Shown here: piece by piece, positions 54,127-64,000 of the stretch | Layout of the letters: every line of letters begins with the position of its first letter | Position numbering within the stretch: the first letter of the stretch is position 1 | Assembly (NCBI RefSeq): GCF_035222485.1 | Contig: NC_085923.1 | Span: 3,782,001-3,846,000, forward strand | Length of the DNA: 64,000 nt | Origin: Podospora pseudoanserina | Taxonomy: Eukaryota; Ascomycota; Sordariomycetes; Sordariales; Podosporaceae | Reading direction: 5' to 3' | Position numbers and translations under genes: made by a program | Notes under the pieces: model-generated | Told to the model about the DNA's origin: nothing | Seen by the model: the letters and a program-made list of their open reading frames with translations, nothing else | Databases searched by the model: none

Positions 54127-55875
54127 ATGGCCCAACGACACCGGATTAGAAATGACTCGGCCTCGTCCTTTGAGGTCCCAGTTCATGAGACCCCTCGCTT
54201 CCAGAGGGTATACTGGACTCGGGAGCCTCATCTACGCAAACTCTATGGCATGGCCGCGATATTGATGGTGGCCTCGGCAACGACAGGCTACGATGGCATG
54301 TTGGTCAATACCTCACAGCAAATAGACCTGTGGAGGTACTTTTTCTTTCCCGAACTGAGGGACAAGCCGAATGGGGATCCTATCCTGGATAGCAAACTGG
54401 CCATCTTGGTCAACATGTTCAACATTGGGTCCATTCTGTCCTTCTTCATAACGCCTCACGTGGCCGATACCTATGGGAGGAGATCGGCCATTGTGGCCGG
54501 CTGTCTGTTCATGATAGGTGGCGGTCTCTTGACTGCATTTGCCAACGGCTATGGGAGTGTGTTTGGCCCCAACCACAGACATTCTTGGAGTGAGAAAGTG
54601 CTAACCTTGGTGCCGTGCAGTGTACATGGGCGGCCGTTTCATGCTTGGCTTTGGAAATTCTCTTTCCCAAATGGCATCGCCGCTCTTGCTCACCGAAATC
54701 TGTCACCCGCAACATCGAGGTCCCGTCACGGCCGTGTATAACTGTCTCTGGAATGCTGGAGCGCTGCTTGTATCATGCATCGCGTGGGGCACCGCCAACA
54801 TCAAAAACGACTGGTCATGGAGGTCCATCACCTTCCTGCAAATCGTGCCGTCATTGATTCAACTTACGGGCATCTGGTGGATTCCCGAATCGCCGCGCTA
54901 TCTCATCAACAAGGATAGACCTCAGGAGGCGCTACACATCCTGTCCAAGTGGCATGCCGGGGGAGACATAAACAACGCCACCGTTCAGTTTGAGTACCGC
55001 GAGATTCGTGAAACTATCCGGATTCAAAAGGAGAACGAACAGTCCACCAGCTACAAGGACTTTTTCCGAACCAAGGGAAACAGATGGCGACTGGCCATCA
55101 TCGTATCACTGGGTGTTATCTCCCAGTACAGTGGGAACGCTTTATTCAGCAACTACATCGACATGATCTACAGGGGAGCGGGCATCAACGACCAGAACCA
55201 GAAGCTGGCCATGTCCACCGGCAAGACCATCCTCGATCTCATCATCACCATCACCGCGGCGCTCAACGTCGACCGATGGGGCAGACGGCCATTATTCTTG
55301 GTAGCCATGGTCGGCATGGTCATTTCGTTTCTCTGCTGGACCATTACCGGAATTGTTTACGAGCATAGCAATCCAACCAACCTCACTGCTGGCTATGTGC
55401 AGCTCGTCTTCATTTGGGTGTTTGGCATCTTTTACGACATTGGGTTTTCGGGCCTGCTGGTGGCCTATGCTCTCGAGGTGTTGCCTTTCCACCTCCGAGC
55501 CAAGGGGATGATGATCATGAACATTACCGTGCAAGCTATCTTGGCGCTGGGGAAGTAAGTTTGATGCCTTGACACCAAACCCGCGAAAACGACTCCTGGC
55601 TAACGACTCTGACCTCTAGTCAAACAAACAAAATTGCATGGGAAAGGCTACCAAATCACTGGAATCTCATGCTGTTTTACACCATCTGGAACTTTTTTGA
55701 GCTCCTGTTTGTGTGGTTCTTCTATGTCGAGACTAAAGGGCCGACCCTGGAAGAAATTGCCAAGATTTTCGACGGAGATGGTGCTATTGCTCACATCGAC
55801 ATGCACCAAGTGCAAAAGGACATCTATCAGAATACTCCAGACGATCACGATGAACTGCCAGGGAGGGCGTTATAA
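54127..55875 (+). CDS. MFS sugar porter (lactose/hexose permease type)
   Basis: Plasma-membrane sugar:H+ symporter family. Three exons: 54127-54556, 54621-55554, 55620-55875. Introns are 64 and 65 nt with GCTAAC branches; 539 aa. Family marks: TTGYDGMLVN in TM1, DTYGRRSAIVAGC (the D/GRR loop 2-3 motif), GRFMLGFGNSLSQMASPLLLTEICHPQHRG, WWIPESPRYLI after TM6, a central cytosolic loop, DRWGRRPLF (loop 8-9), and the C-terminal FVWFFYVETKGPTLEEIAKIFDG (PETKG-like block with V for P). Twelve spans expected. Ends with a short acidic tail. Closest in look to fungal lactose permease-like porters; substrate is inference. Confidence 0.9.
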
Positions 55876-57391
55876 TTTTTTCGAGACAGTTTTCTTAGTT
55901 CACTCCTTGGATTGGTGCTGCATAACCGGGCGTTTCAACGGGATCATATTGGCAGGGTTTGGAAAAGGAAAACGGAAAGCATTGGGGCAATGACACAAGG
56001 CATTTGGCACACAACTATGATACCACAGATATTGACGAACTCAGTAAAGAAGGTAGTTAAATTGATTACTTCTAACATTTGCCGTCGGGCGTTACGCCCA
56101 AGCATCATTTGGATATTTATTAGGCCCCTCATACTCCACCTCGACCGCTTTACTGAAATCTCTAAGAAACCTCCAAGTGACTTCTCTTTTCCAGCCTTGT
56201 TCAACAAATTGGCCAGGCGTTTCTGTCGGAAAGAAGTCGACAATGTCACCAAGACTCTCATCGTGGCTGGCACGGACAAGGCTCGATCGTTGCAATCCAA
56301 CTCTTGCAGCTTTTTGACTTTTGCTCGCAACATGTCAACGTTGTGATGCCAGCGTGAACCATGGCTGGTGCACGACGTGTAGAAGCTCGCTCTTTCTCCG
56401 TTTGGAAGAAGACGGCTGAGCCGAGGCGATTCCGTGCAAAATGTTTCATCCGAAGTTGAACCTGATGCACAAAATGGGAGGGTGATATTACGTCGGGTAA
56501 AGGGAGGGAAGGGGATGGTCTTAGTTCTCCAGGGTGATGGATCGTGTCTCCAGCCAACAAAACAAACGAGGTTAGAGTGACTCGAGCAAACGCGCAGGTA
56601 TATCTCACCGTATGGCCGGGGGCATCCAAGAGAAACAATGATCTGTCACCAAGGAAGTCGAAGGCGAGGAAGCTTCAAGCTTGCAGCTTTCTTTTCCAAC
56701 TCCGGTTCCGTGATCCGGCGCCCAGCATAGTCGCTATCGCGGATGACACTGGCTGGATTCGGCCGGGTAGCCCGGTAGCAATGTCGTTGTGAATCCAGGG
56801 CCAACAATGAGTGGAATAGTTGTCAGAAAGGTGGATGGGTCACTGATATGGTCAAATGATGATGGGACAGAATAATCCCGTAAATGGAGCTCGTGTCGAC
56901 ACCACTTTGCCATCAAGATGTCATGCACATCCATTTCAACATGCAGCTACCACACTAACGCAAGCAGGCGACTGACCACATTAGGGGCAAGATTACGCCA
57001 ATCTTTTCGTATTCCTAGGTCAAATAGGAATGTATTTTTGAGAGTTGGGTGGTGGATGAGGAACGACCAAATTGGAACTGCAAGCCCTCTGTGACCCGTT
57101 ATCGGAGACCCAAAGAAGAGTTCGGCAGGACAGGAATGGATAGTCGCGGTGGTGTTATCGTTGAAATCGAGACCGTTGAAGATGATGGTGGGACATGAAG
57201 TTGAGGTGGTGTGGCAGCCATAATCAAGAAGGGAAAGTAAGGTAGATTCTTAGTGATTTTTCACAATGTACCTATACAACGTGAACCTCTGGACTCTAAG
57301 TACATGGTTTTCCGTCATTGTATCATGAACTGGTCTTCATTATCTCTTACTTACAGCAACAAAAAGCAAAAATTGAAAAAGATTGAATGTC
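55876..57391. other. 1.5-kb intergenic region, no gene supported
   Basis: 3' UTR of the transporter, then unremarkable sequence. Short frames at 55,944-56,333 and 56,258-56,638 (minus) lack family features. Confidence 0.4.
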
Positions 57392-57396
57392 AAAAA
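57392..57396 (-). terminator. Pol III T-run terminator of the tRNA
   Basis: TTTTT on the minus strand, 5 nt after the tRNA 3' end. Confidence 0.7.
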
Positions 57397-57400
57397 GCAA

Positions 57401-57483
57401 CGATCCGCCCAGGGGTCGAACCTGGAACCTCCTGATTGATACTTGTATCGTAGTCAGACGCGCTGCCATTACGCCAGCGGACC
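57401..57483 (-). tRNA. tRNA-Arg(ACG) with a short intron
   Basis: Minus strand. Acceptor stem GGTCCGC with GCGGATC (7 pairs, one G-U), A box TGGCGTAATGG, anticodon stem TCTGA with TCAGG, loop beginning CT-ACG-A (anticodon ACG, decoding CGN Arg as inosine), about 11 nt of intron after position 37, B box GGTTCGACCCC, discriminator G, then a T5 terminator. The GCGTCTGACTACG core matches fungal tRNA-Arg(ACG). Confidence 0.88.
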
Positions 57484-57672
57484 AATGAGAATTGATATTT
57501 TGTCGACTGTAATTTATGGTTACATTGGATATGCAGAGCTTTATGCAGCATACCTTTGCGAGTGACGAAATTCTTCAATCACTCGTCATTCATAGACCCC
57601 CCAAAAGAAAACCAGCCATCGCAAGTGCTACCTTCAAACTCTTTTCCAGCCTTCTTTTCACATACCTATACC

Positions 57673-58929
57673 TCAATAGCATCGACGGGTGCTACCATCC
57701 GACGCCATGCCGTATACATCCACCTTTCCGTTATCCCATGCTAAGCCGCTAGGTTTCGTAGTAACACTGCCGCCCATATTCTCCCACGAAGCTGTCCACT
57801 GGCCATTGGTGGCCTTTTTGCGGTACATGGCACCGTCCCGGCCAGTGTAGTACACTTCCATCTGATTGCCCCAAGCAACAACATCTGGAGCCGTGCCTGG
57901 TCGCACATCACCACCCATGTTCATCCAGTTACCCCAATTCCCGGTGCTGTTGGTGTAAGTTCTCATCCACACCGCCCCGTCGGTTCCCCCAACGGCCACA
58001 GTCATAGTGCCGCTCCAAGCAACGGCGCTGGGTTCACTATCCAACGAGCCCCCGAGGTTTGTCCAGCTTCCCCAAGTATTTCCATTCATCATTTGCGTCG
58101 CCCATGCCTGTCCATCTGTCCCTCTCACCACCACTCCCGTGTGGCCTTCACCCCAGCTTACAGACTTTGGCGCACCGGCGAGGGAGCCGCCCATGTTTTG
58201 CCAGCTGCCCCATCCGCTATTCTCATCGTACCTAATCCCCCACAGCTGATTGTCACTGGAGCTGGTGTAGACAGACGCATGCCTGCCGCCCCAGGAGCAC
58301 GAGGAAGGATAGTGCTTGCAGTTGCCCCCCATCGGTTGCCATGATCCCCACCCACCGCCACTGTAGGGGCGATGCCAAATCTGATAGTCTGTTCCTTTGC
58401 AAAACATGTGCATGTATCCACTTCTCCTGCTGCAACAACTTGGAGCAGAGTCGAGGCTTCCACCCAGATCGTCCCACTCTGGAATCCACGGGTTGCTACC
58501 GCCGCGATAGTACTTGTGACGGCATTTTCGGTCGCGATGCGTATAATACACGTCCTGCCGACCGGGGCCCCAGGATGTAACCGCGGGGTGGTACAAGCCA
58601 GAGCCAGACATGTTTTCCCACTGGCCAGATGTTGCTCGCTTGGTTTGTTGCTCCGGGTTGATCAAGGGTGAGGCAGGATAGGATACCTGGCGAGGAGAAC
58701 GGGCTTTGAAAGACGAAGAGGGATTAGTGAAGTACTCGATCGAGTGAACATTGGACCGCTTGGAGAGGAAGTTATCGGGGCGGGGCGTATTCCAATAGTC
58801 AATATCTCTTGCTTCCGCGCGGCTGCGGATGAGGAAAGGTGAAGGACGGGTGCGGGGCCCTATAAGATCAGGTGATGGGAGGGAAAAGACGAGAAGGGGA
58901 AGGGTGAGCAATATGATGTTATGCATCAT
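57673..58929 (-). CDS. Secreted seven-repeat beta-propeller lectin (PLL/PVL-like)
   Basis: Intronless, 418 aa from ATG 58,929 (the next codon is also ATG). Signal peptide about residues 1-18 (IILLTLPLLVFSLPSP). A pro-region contains two Lys-Arg sites (FLSKRSN, QQTKRATS) that fit Kex2 processing; mature start would be ATSGQWENM. The mature part has seven W-x-x-(M/L)-(G/S)-G modules: QWENMSG, EWDDLGG, SWQPMGG, SWQNMGG, SWTNLGG, NWMNMGG and SWENMGG, each about 48-60 residues. Such modules form the seven-bladed propeller of fucose- or N-acetylglucosamine-binding lectins (Photorhabdus PLL, Psathyrella PVL). A Cys-rich insertion (CCSRR, MFCKGTD, GGNCKHYPSSC) between blades 2 and 4 suggests disulphides. 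A TATA box lies 102 bp upstream. Extracellular glycan binding, perhaps in defence, is inferred. Confidence 0.85.
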   Translation of the reverse strand: MMHNIILLTLPLLVFSLPSPDLIGPRTRPSPFLIRSRAEARDIDYWNTPRPDNFLSKRSNVHSIEYFTNPSSSFKARSPRQVSYPASPLINPEQQTKRATSGQWENMSGSGLYHPAVTSWGPGRQDVYYTHRDRKCRHKYYRGGSNPWIPEWDDLGGSLDSAPSCCSRRSGYMHMFCKGTDYQIWHRPYSGGGWGSWQPMGGNCKHYPSSCSWGGRHASVYTSSSDNQLWGIRYDENSGWGSWQNMGGSLAGAPKSVSWGEGHTGVVVRGTDGQAWATQMMNGNTWGSWTNLGGSLDSEPSAVAWSGTMTVAVGGTDGAVWMRTYTNSTGNWGNWMNMGGDVRPGTAPDVVAWGNQMEVYYTGRDGAMYRKKATNGQWTASWENMGGSVTTKPSGLAWDNGKVDVYGMASDGSTRRCY

Positions 58930-60316
58930 GTTTTGCAAGAGGTTGGATTCGATGGTTTTGGAGTCCGCAGTGATTGAAGTGGGTGTTGATGGTGACAGTA
59001 ACAAGCAAGCTTCCAGAGACAAAAAGGAGACTTTTATAGACAGCAAACTTGCGTGCTTCTGCATCCAGACGGACTTGCATTGGGCCTTACGATGGAACAG
59101 TGCTCGTCCTGAGTCAGCTCATAGCCATACAGATTGCGGCTGGACGGTTACCAATCTTGATGATTGCGACACTTCTCACCTTATCTTGTGTGAATACTGG
59201 GTCAGTCTGACCCTGGGAGAGTTCCTACTGGCTATTTTCTCACAGCGTGTTATTCACTTTCGTTCTGAGTTCCCACTGCGAGACATCCAAGTGGTCACAA
59301 AGCCATGTATGCTTTTCTCACAATACAAAATACCGACAGGACACCAGGGTTGCACTGCAGCACACTGTACGCGTATAATGAAGTGGTGGCCCATTCATGT
59401 GGGCACTTGCTTGTTGCCAAGTCCGAATAAAGGGATCGAGTTGACCGGGTATGAAAACTGCCGATGCCCATTACCATCAGAGAGAGGGGGCAGGCCGGGA
59501 AGGTAAGGTAAGGTAGCACCTAACAAGATGAAAGAGGAAACCACCCCGACTTGACATATCAAAAGAATATAGATCCAGAACAAGTCTCAACCCAGTCGAG
59601 ATGCAACTGTTTGAAGCGTCCGAGGTCTATGGTTGCATACCTATCTAGGACCGCATGATTAGTTCCAGAGTCTCATGGGGTACATAGAGTTTGCTGTTGT
59701 TTAGTTCACGGCTATTTGAATCTTGGTGACTGTCACGCATCCGAAGATGAAACTCGGCTTACCTCTCTTATCTATATGGGGTTCATCGATACTCTCCGCC
59801 ATTTCTACGCTGCGTATCAACTTTCAGCTCAGGTCTGGTAACCACTGTAACATACCAGACTCGACTCACCGCCTCTCCAGTTCCCGAAATATGGTATTAT
59901 TGCTCGTTTTGGTGTCACACCACCGTTCATGTTATCTTTTCCGAGGCATAGATGATGTCCTCTTCCGCGAGGCTCATGGTGGTGTGTATCAGAGTACCAA
60001 GGTATCTGTGTGCCGCTACAATGTCAACGATGGACGGGAAACCTTGACTTGCTTTCCCCCGAAATTGGTCCAGATTGCTCATGGCTGAGCTGCAGGTTGT
60101 TATCAAACCGATTGGAGATTGCCAGGGAAATAGAAATAAAACTCCATGCAACATACAGAAAAGCGTAAAATGAAAACGGAAAACCAAAGAAAAACAGAGT
60201 AACCCCCCCTTCCCACGTCTAAGACCCTAAGGTATTATGCTCCCACACCTGATGCAACTGCCCACTTTCGTTTTTCGAATCTCGACTCTATCCTCATCAA
60301 CTTGAACATATTGGAC
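58930..60316. other. Lectin promoter and 1.3-kb gene-free stretch
   Basis: Holds the lectin TATA box at 59,031-59,038 and further sequence without supported genes. Ends at the 3' UTR of the citrate synthase gene. Confidence 0.45.
59031..59038 (-). promoter_or_regulatory. TATA box of the lectin gene
   Basis: CTATAAAA on the minus strand, 102 bp before the start codon. Confidence 0.6.
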
Positions 60317-62029
60317 CTAGGAAAAGCAGCTCTTGGCCCAAAGGATAGCTTTAACCTTGAGGGGAATCTTGTTGCTCTTGCCAGAGTTAAGTTCACGGAC
60401 CTGGATGCCGTGCTTCTCCTTCAAGGGGCCTTCGTTGGAGGATAAAGATTGCCGTCCTGAAGTGTCAACATCATCAGTTCTGTCGCCAGTGTAGATCTGA
60501 CGGGGACGCCAAATCTTAATAGGTTTGTCTGTCAATTACAATGTTAGGACTTGATTCTGAAAGGTAGACCTAGATTCGGATGTGGAAACATACCCAAGGT
60601 CTCTCTCCAGTGTGCGAGACCACCGGGAATTCGCGATAGAGTGATGATGGCCGTGATCATGTCGGTCTCGAAGCCCCTGCGACAAGATGATTTGTTAGCA
60701 TTTGTCTCACCACATGGAATGCACGAACGATGGCACGTACAGAGCAGAGTACAAGAAGCATCCCAAGAGATCGGCATTCGCCTTGAGCTTCCTGCTCACA
60801 AAGTACTCGTCCTCATTGGCCAGCTTGTCGATGGCAAAGGCAACCCTGAGCAGAGGGTTGGCGTCACACTTCTCCCTGTTCTTCTCAATAAGTTCCTCAA
60901 TGAGGGAAAGGCGGGGGTCGCGGGTGCGGTAGATGCGGTGACCGTAGCCGAACAGACGAGCCTTCTTGGACTTGACCATTTCAATGTAAGCAGGGACAAA
61001 ACTGGGGTGCTTGATCTTGCCCAGTGCTTCATAAGCAAGATCGATGGCGCCTCCATGAAGGGGACCAAATCCGCACACCAAAGCGGAAATGGCGCAAGAG
61101 CCTGGATCGGCAAGAGTGGAGCCAGCATGGAGAAGGCCGGCGGTAGAGTTGGTCATCTCATGGTCTGCGTAGCAGATCCAGAGCTTCTCAAGGCACGCCT
61201 GAATCTCGGGATCGGGACCTACACCAGTCTCCTTGTTTGTCTTGCCCATCATCAACAGCAGATTTCCAATGAGGCTGCCATTGGGATCCGGGTTTGTGAA
61301 GGTCAGCTTTCGCTTGTGACAGTGAATGAGAGCGAGGGTAGTAGCATAGTAGGCGATGGTGCGGATGATGGCCGCATCGGCCTGTTCGAAGTTGTTGTGG
61401 AAGCTGGGTTTGTGTGTGTGTCGATTGTTGGCAATTACCTTGTCCCCTGACATGAAGGCACAGAGACCAGCGAGGCACATCGGGTATGTATCGCTGTTGC
61501 GTCTGGAGAGCAAGCACGGTGGTCAGTATGGAGCTCACCCGGTCGACCGAGGGCGCTGATGCCACTTACGGGAACGCAGCTATGGTGTCAACGACTGTCT
61601 TGGTTGGTACCATGGCAGCAGCGAACTTTCGTCGCACATCCAGCTTTTCGGCTTGTGTAGGAAGCTTTCCCCACATCAAGAGGTAAAGCACATCCTCATA
61701 GTCATTGTTTTGGAAGAGCTCTTGGATGGGATGGCCACGATATTGGATTTGGCCCCGGTTGCCGTCACTGTCTTGCATTAACACGTGGAGCCAAGTAAAA
61801 AGTGAACTGGCACTTACATCAGGGTGATCTCGGATTCCATGCACGCGACATTCTCAAAGCCATTGTCGAGGACGGTGAGCTTCTGCTCAATATCGCTGCC
61901 CTTTGGATCTGGGGTGGTGATAGCCATGAGGTCCTTGGCCCGGATGAAGTTATCATGGATGGGGATGAGGTAGGCATTCTCGGTGCGAGAATCCACAATG
62001 CGCAGTTGGCCGGTCTCTTTGGAAGGCAT
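60317..62029 (-). CDS. Citrate synthase (type-II-like, non-mitochondrial form)
   Basis: Condenses acetyl-CoA (or a longer acyl-CoA) with oxaloacetate. Five exons: 61818-62029, 61570-61767, 60741-61502, 60594-60676, 60317-60528. Introns are 50, 67, 64 and 65 nt, all in phase, 488 aa. Start MPSKETGQLRIVDSRTENAY lacks a mitochondrial presequence and resembles the short N-terminus of bacterial-type enzymes and fungal CitB-like proteins. Catalytic residues: His in GFGPLHGGA, His in FGYGHRIYRTRDPR, Asp in KANADLLG. ETLGDKPIKIWRPRQIYTG is the usual C-terminal block. The tail AKSCFS is not a clear peroxisomal signal, so cytosol is likely. Divergent, by 890 bp, from an AsaB/CmcJ-like gene. Primary citrate synthase versus alkyl-/methylcitrate synthase cannot be told here. 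Confidence 0.92.
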
Positions 62030-62918
62030 CTTGACGGTTGGTCAACGTTGACTGAGCGTGAACGAGTATTCAAGTCGATGCGGACTGGAGTGTTGGTTGG
62101 ATGTCGTGGATCAGTATCACGGTACAAGTGCTGGCATTTAAGCACTTTTGGAAGTTAGGACGGGGACTGTTGAGGATGTCGAGTCCTTTTCCCAACTTGG
62201 ATTGCACTGATACACATTTCCGTCATGTACTTGTCGCTGGGGATGATGTCGTGTCTCAACAAGTCGTGGGGTCGGCCATCCGGGAAGTTCGGAAGATCCC
62301 TTCCACATATAGCAAATGTTCGAGGAGCGGCAACAATGGAACCGTTGCAGCCGCACAGCGAGCTATCCGTGAGACTTTTGGGATATCGGGGAGTCAAGTG
62401 CTGCGCAGGACTTTTTCTTCCATTCCATAGGAGCCGGCGGCAGTACCTTGCGATTGGGAAATGTTCGCTGACCCGGACCTGCAGGTGTGTAGCACGTACC
62501 TGGGGCGTGGTGTCCCCACAAAATCCTCAGATTCCTTTCCATCGCTTCCGTGCGCGCAGCTCACGGCTGTTTCGGTCAAGTCCGCCTCATAGAAGCTCTA
62601 CCGGTCTGGAATCCTTTGAGAAAGATATTGTCTGATAATGTCAAAATTGTGGCATGTTTGATCTTTTGTTGATGTCTTGGCGGTCGGACCAGGAGATGTT
62701 GAGATCTTCCGGGCTTATGCCGTCCTTGTTTACTGCATTCCGCATCCCGACAACTCTAAGTTCATAAGTCCCAGGAGTCTGCGCGCACTCTGAATGTTTT
62801 GTTTCTCATCACCATCACCACCATCCACTAGAAGCCTCCGCCGCCTGCTCTCAACGCTCTCAACTACAAACACTTTGCACAACATCTTACCTTTCATACA
62901 ACTTCGAAATCGATCAGA
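62030..62918. promoter_or_regulatory. Shared divergent promoter region
   Basis: 890 bp between the citrate synthase and the AsaB/CmcJ-like gene, head to head. No gene inside. Short enough for shared control. Confidence 0.5.
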
Positions 62919-63827
62919 ATGGCCGCTGCTGCTGTTGCCCCCACCTCCACCACAGGCTTTGTCTGCATGTGGAATGGCACCAAGGACGGTGCCGACGCTT
63001 TTGTCGACTATGGCAATGGCAACACCAACATCAACGAGCCCCAGAAGGTCAACATTGTGGCTCACGACATCCGCCACTTGGAGCCCAAGCCATCTCTCGC
63101 CGGAGACGGCTACGAGCTCGCCGACCATGTCAGCAACCTTTCCACCGAGGACATGCTTGCTGGAAACACTCCCGAGGGCCGCAAGTTGATTGAGACCGAG
63201 TACTATGCCGAGTGCAAGAAGATCATTGCCGACATCACCAAGGCCCCCATCGTGGAGCCTTACATCTTCCGCATCCGACAAAACGGTGCTCATCCTCGCG
63301 ATTTTGGCACCAAGAACGTGGCCAACAAGGGCATGACCTCGGCCTCCCTTCCAATTGCCCACGTTGACCGTGACCGCCGCACGCTCCGTGACGGCATCAT
63401 TGAGTACTTTGGCGAGGAGGAGGCCGAGAGACTGTTCAAGAAGCACAAGCGGTATGCCCAGATCAACGTTTGGCGTGGTGTGGACGAGGTCATCAAGAAG
63501 TGGCCCCTCATCTTTATCAACCACGCCCAGGTCCCCAACTGGGATTATGACAGCCACATGGCCACGGTTACGCCCATCAATGACCCCCGCGTCGCCATCC
63601 GCGGCCAAAAGGCGCAGGACAGTGTTCTCAAGTATGCCGCCGAGTACAGCTACTACTATGTCAGCGACATGAAGAAGGAGGAGGTGCTTGTCTTCTCGTC
63701 AGGCGACAGCGATGCCGCTCGCGTTGTGCCCCACGGCGCTTTCTGGGACGACAACACGGCTGATGATGCGCCCACCAGGCGCTCGCTCGAGGTCCGTGCC
63801 TGGGTTTTCTTTGACGACGAGGAGTAA
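62919..63827 (+). CDS. CmcJ/AsaB-like hydroxylase/methyltransferase-family protein
   Basis: 302 aa, intronless. Belongs to the fungal family annotated as CmcJ-like or GA4-desaturase-like, with AsaB (aspergillic acid hydroxylase) as a studied relative; members are found near secondary-metabolite genes. Visible family blocks: YYAECKKIIADITKA, IFRIRQNGAHPRDFG, IAHVDRDRRTLRDGI, RYAQINVWRGVDEVIKKWPL (NxWR motif), the catalytic-region HVD and a second block SYYYVSDMKKEEVLVFSSGDSD, then RVVPHGAFWDD and LEVRAWVFFDDE. The HVD and later His (VPHGAFWD) could form a 2-His-1-carboxylate iron site as in Fe(II)/2-oxoglutarate enzymes. The ATG at 62,919 is the only good start. No signal peptide. Confidence 0.85.
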   Translation: MAAAAVAPTSTTGFVCMWNGTKDGADAFVDYGNGNTNINEPQKVNIVAHDIRHLEPKPSLAGDGYELADHVSNLSTEDMLAGNTPEGRKLIETEYYAECKKIIADITKAPIVEPYIFRIRQNGAHPRDFGTKNVANKGMTSASLPIAHVDRDRRTLRDGIIEYFGEEEAERLFKKHKRYAQINVWRGVDEVIKKWPLIFINHAQVPNWDYDSHMATVTPINDPRVAIRGQKAQDSVLKYAAEYSYYYVSDMKKEEVLVFSSGDSDAARVVPHGAFWDDNTADDAPTRRSLEVRAWVFFDDEE

Positions 63828-64000
63828 TCGGGATGAGCGTGTTGGTGCTTCGATGATCTGTTTCAATGTTTCCACTCACTAGACTAGCTTAGATAAATCA
63901 AACCGTGCAAGTTGTCATGATGCCTCCATTCGCAATGTCGTTTTGTCTTGCAATGTCCTGAAAGGAGATCTCGACATGTCTGCTGTCAGCTGTTCAAGTC
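63828..64000. other. 3' flank at the window edge
   Basis: Only 173 bp; nothing recognised beyond a probable 3' UTR. Confidence 0.4.

Noticed and set aside
56258-56638. 126-codon minus-strand frame after the sugar porter
   Set aside because: No motifs, poor start context and no conserved composition.

Overview
The window looks like nuclear DNA of a filamentous ascomycete, most likely a Sordariomycete (Sordariales-type). Evidence: introns are short (50-91 nt) with GTRNGT donors and CTAAC-like branch sites, codon third positions are GC-rich, and there are a Zn2Cys6 regulator, fungal MFS transporters, a GT34 mannan/galactosyltransferase and a hydroxamate-siderophore enzyme. A block of AT-rich, CpA/TpG-depleted repeats carries the signature of repeat-induced point mutation (RIP). 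About 22 protein genes, one decayed host gene, one functional-looking tRNA gene and one tRNA-like remnant can be supported. Exon joins were worked out by hand from splice signals and reading frame.

Left arm (1-38.5 kb), gene-rich. The 3'-truncated L-ornithine N5-monooxygenase (sidA) on the minus strand has a 2.9-kb upstream region containing five exact ATCWGATAA boxes, the motif used by iron-sensing GATA repressors. It is followed by a single-pass membrane protein with a Cys-rich ectodomain, a hypothetical Ser/Glu-rich protein, a WW/FF-domain splicing-type protein (URN1/Dre4-like), a TAPT1-family membrane protein, an HpcH/HpaI-type aldolase, a small secreted protein and a small hydrophilic protein. 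Next come three neighbouring LITAF-domain genes (16.5-19.3 kb) that all have an intron at the same place. Further right are an ASCH-domain protein, an F-box-like protein, a GMC oxidoreductase, a small secreted SGNH-like protein, a GT34 glycosyltransferase, a Dal5-type MFS transporter and a polyglutamine-bearing Zn2Cys6 factor.

Repeat island (about 38.5-48.4 kb). A decayed NUDIX-IF2B-like host gene sits at the left border. Then come a 1-kb fold-back element with about 345-bp arms and an AT-rich core, a reverse-oriented LTR fragment whose U3 is unlike that of its neighbour, about 0.7 kb of AT-rich sequence, and a structurally complete Ty3/gypsy chromovirus fossil (40,879-48,358). The fossil has two 449-bp LTRs, a 5-bp target duplication, a RIP-eroded coding region, an antisense coding-like block and a tRNA-like sequence.

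Right arm (48.4-64 kb), gene-rich again. It holds a secreted Cys-rich protein with a GGQxP tandem-repeat stalk, a sugar-porter MFS protein, tRNA-Arg(ACG) with a short intron, a secreted seven-repeat PLL/PVL-type propeller lectin with Kex2-like sites, and a type-II-like citrate synthase divergent from a CmcJ/AsaB-like oxygenase.

Most genes are independent. The plausible working units are the GATA-controlled siderophore gene, the LITAF trio, the transporter plus Zn2Cys6 regulator pair and the citrate synthase/AsaB-like divergent pair.
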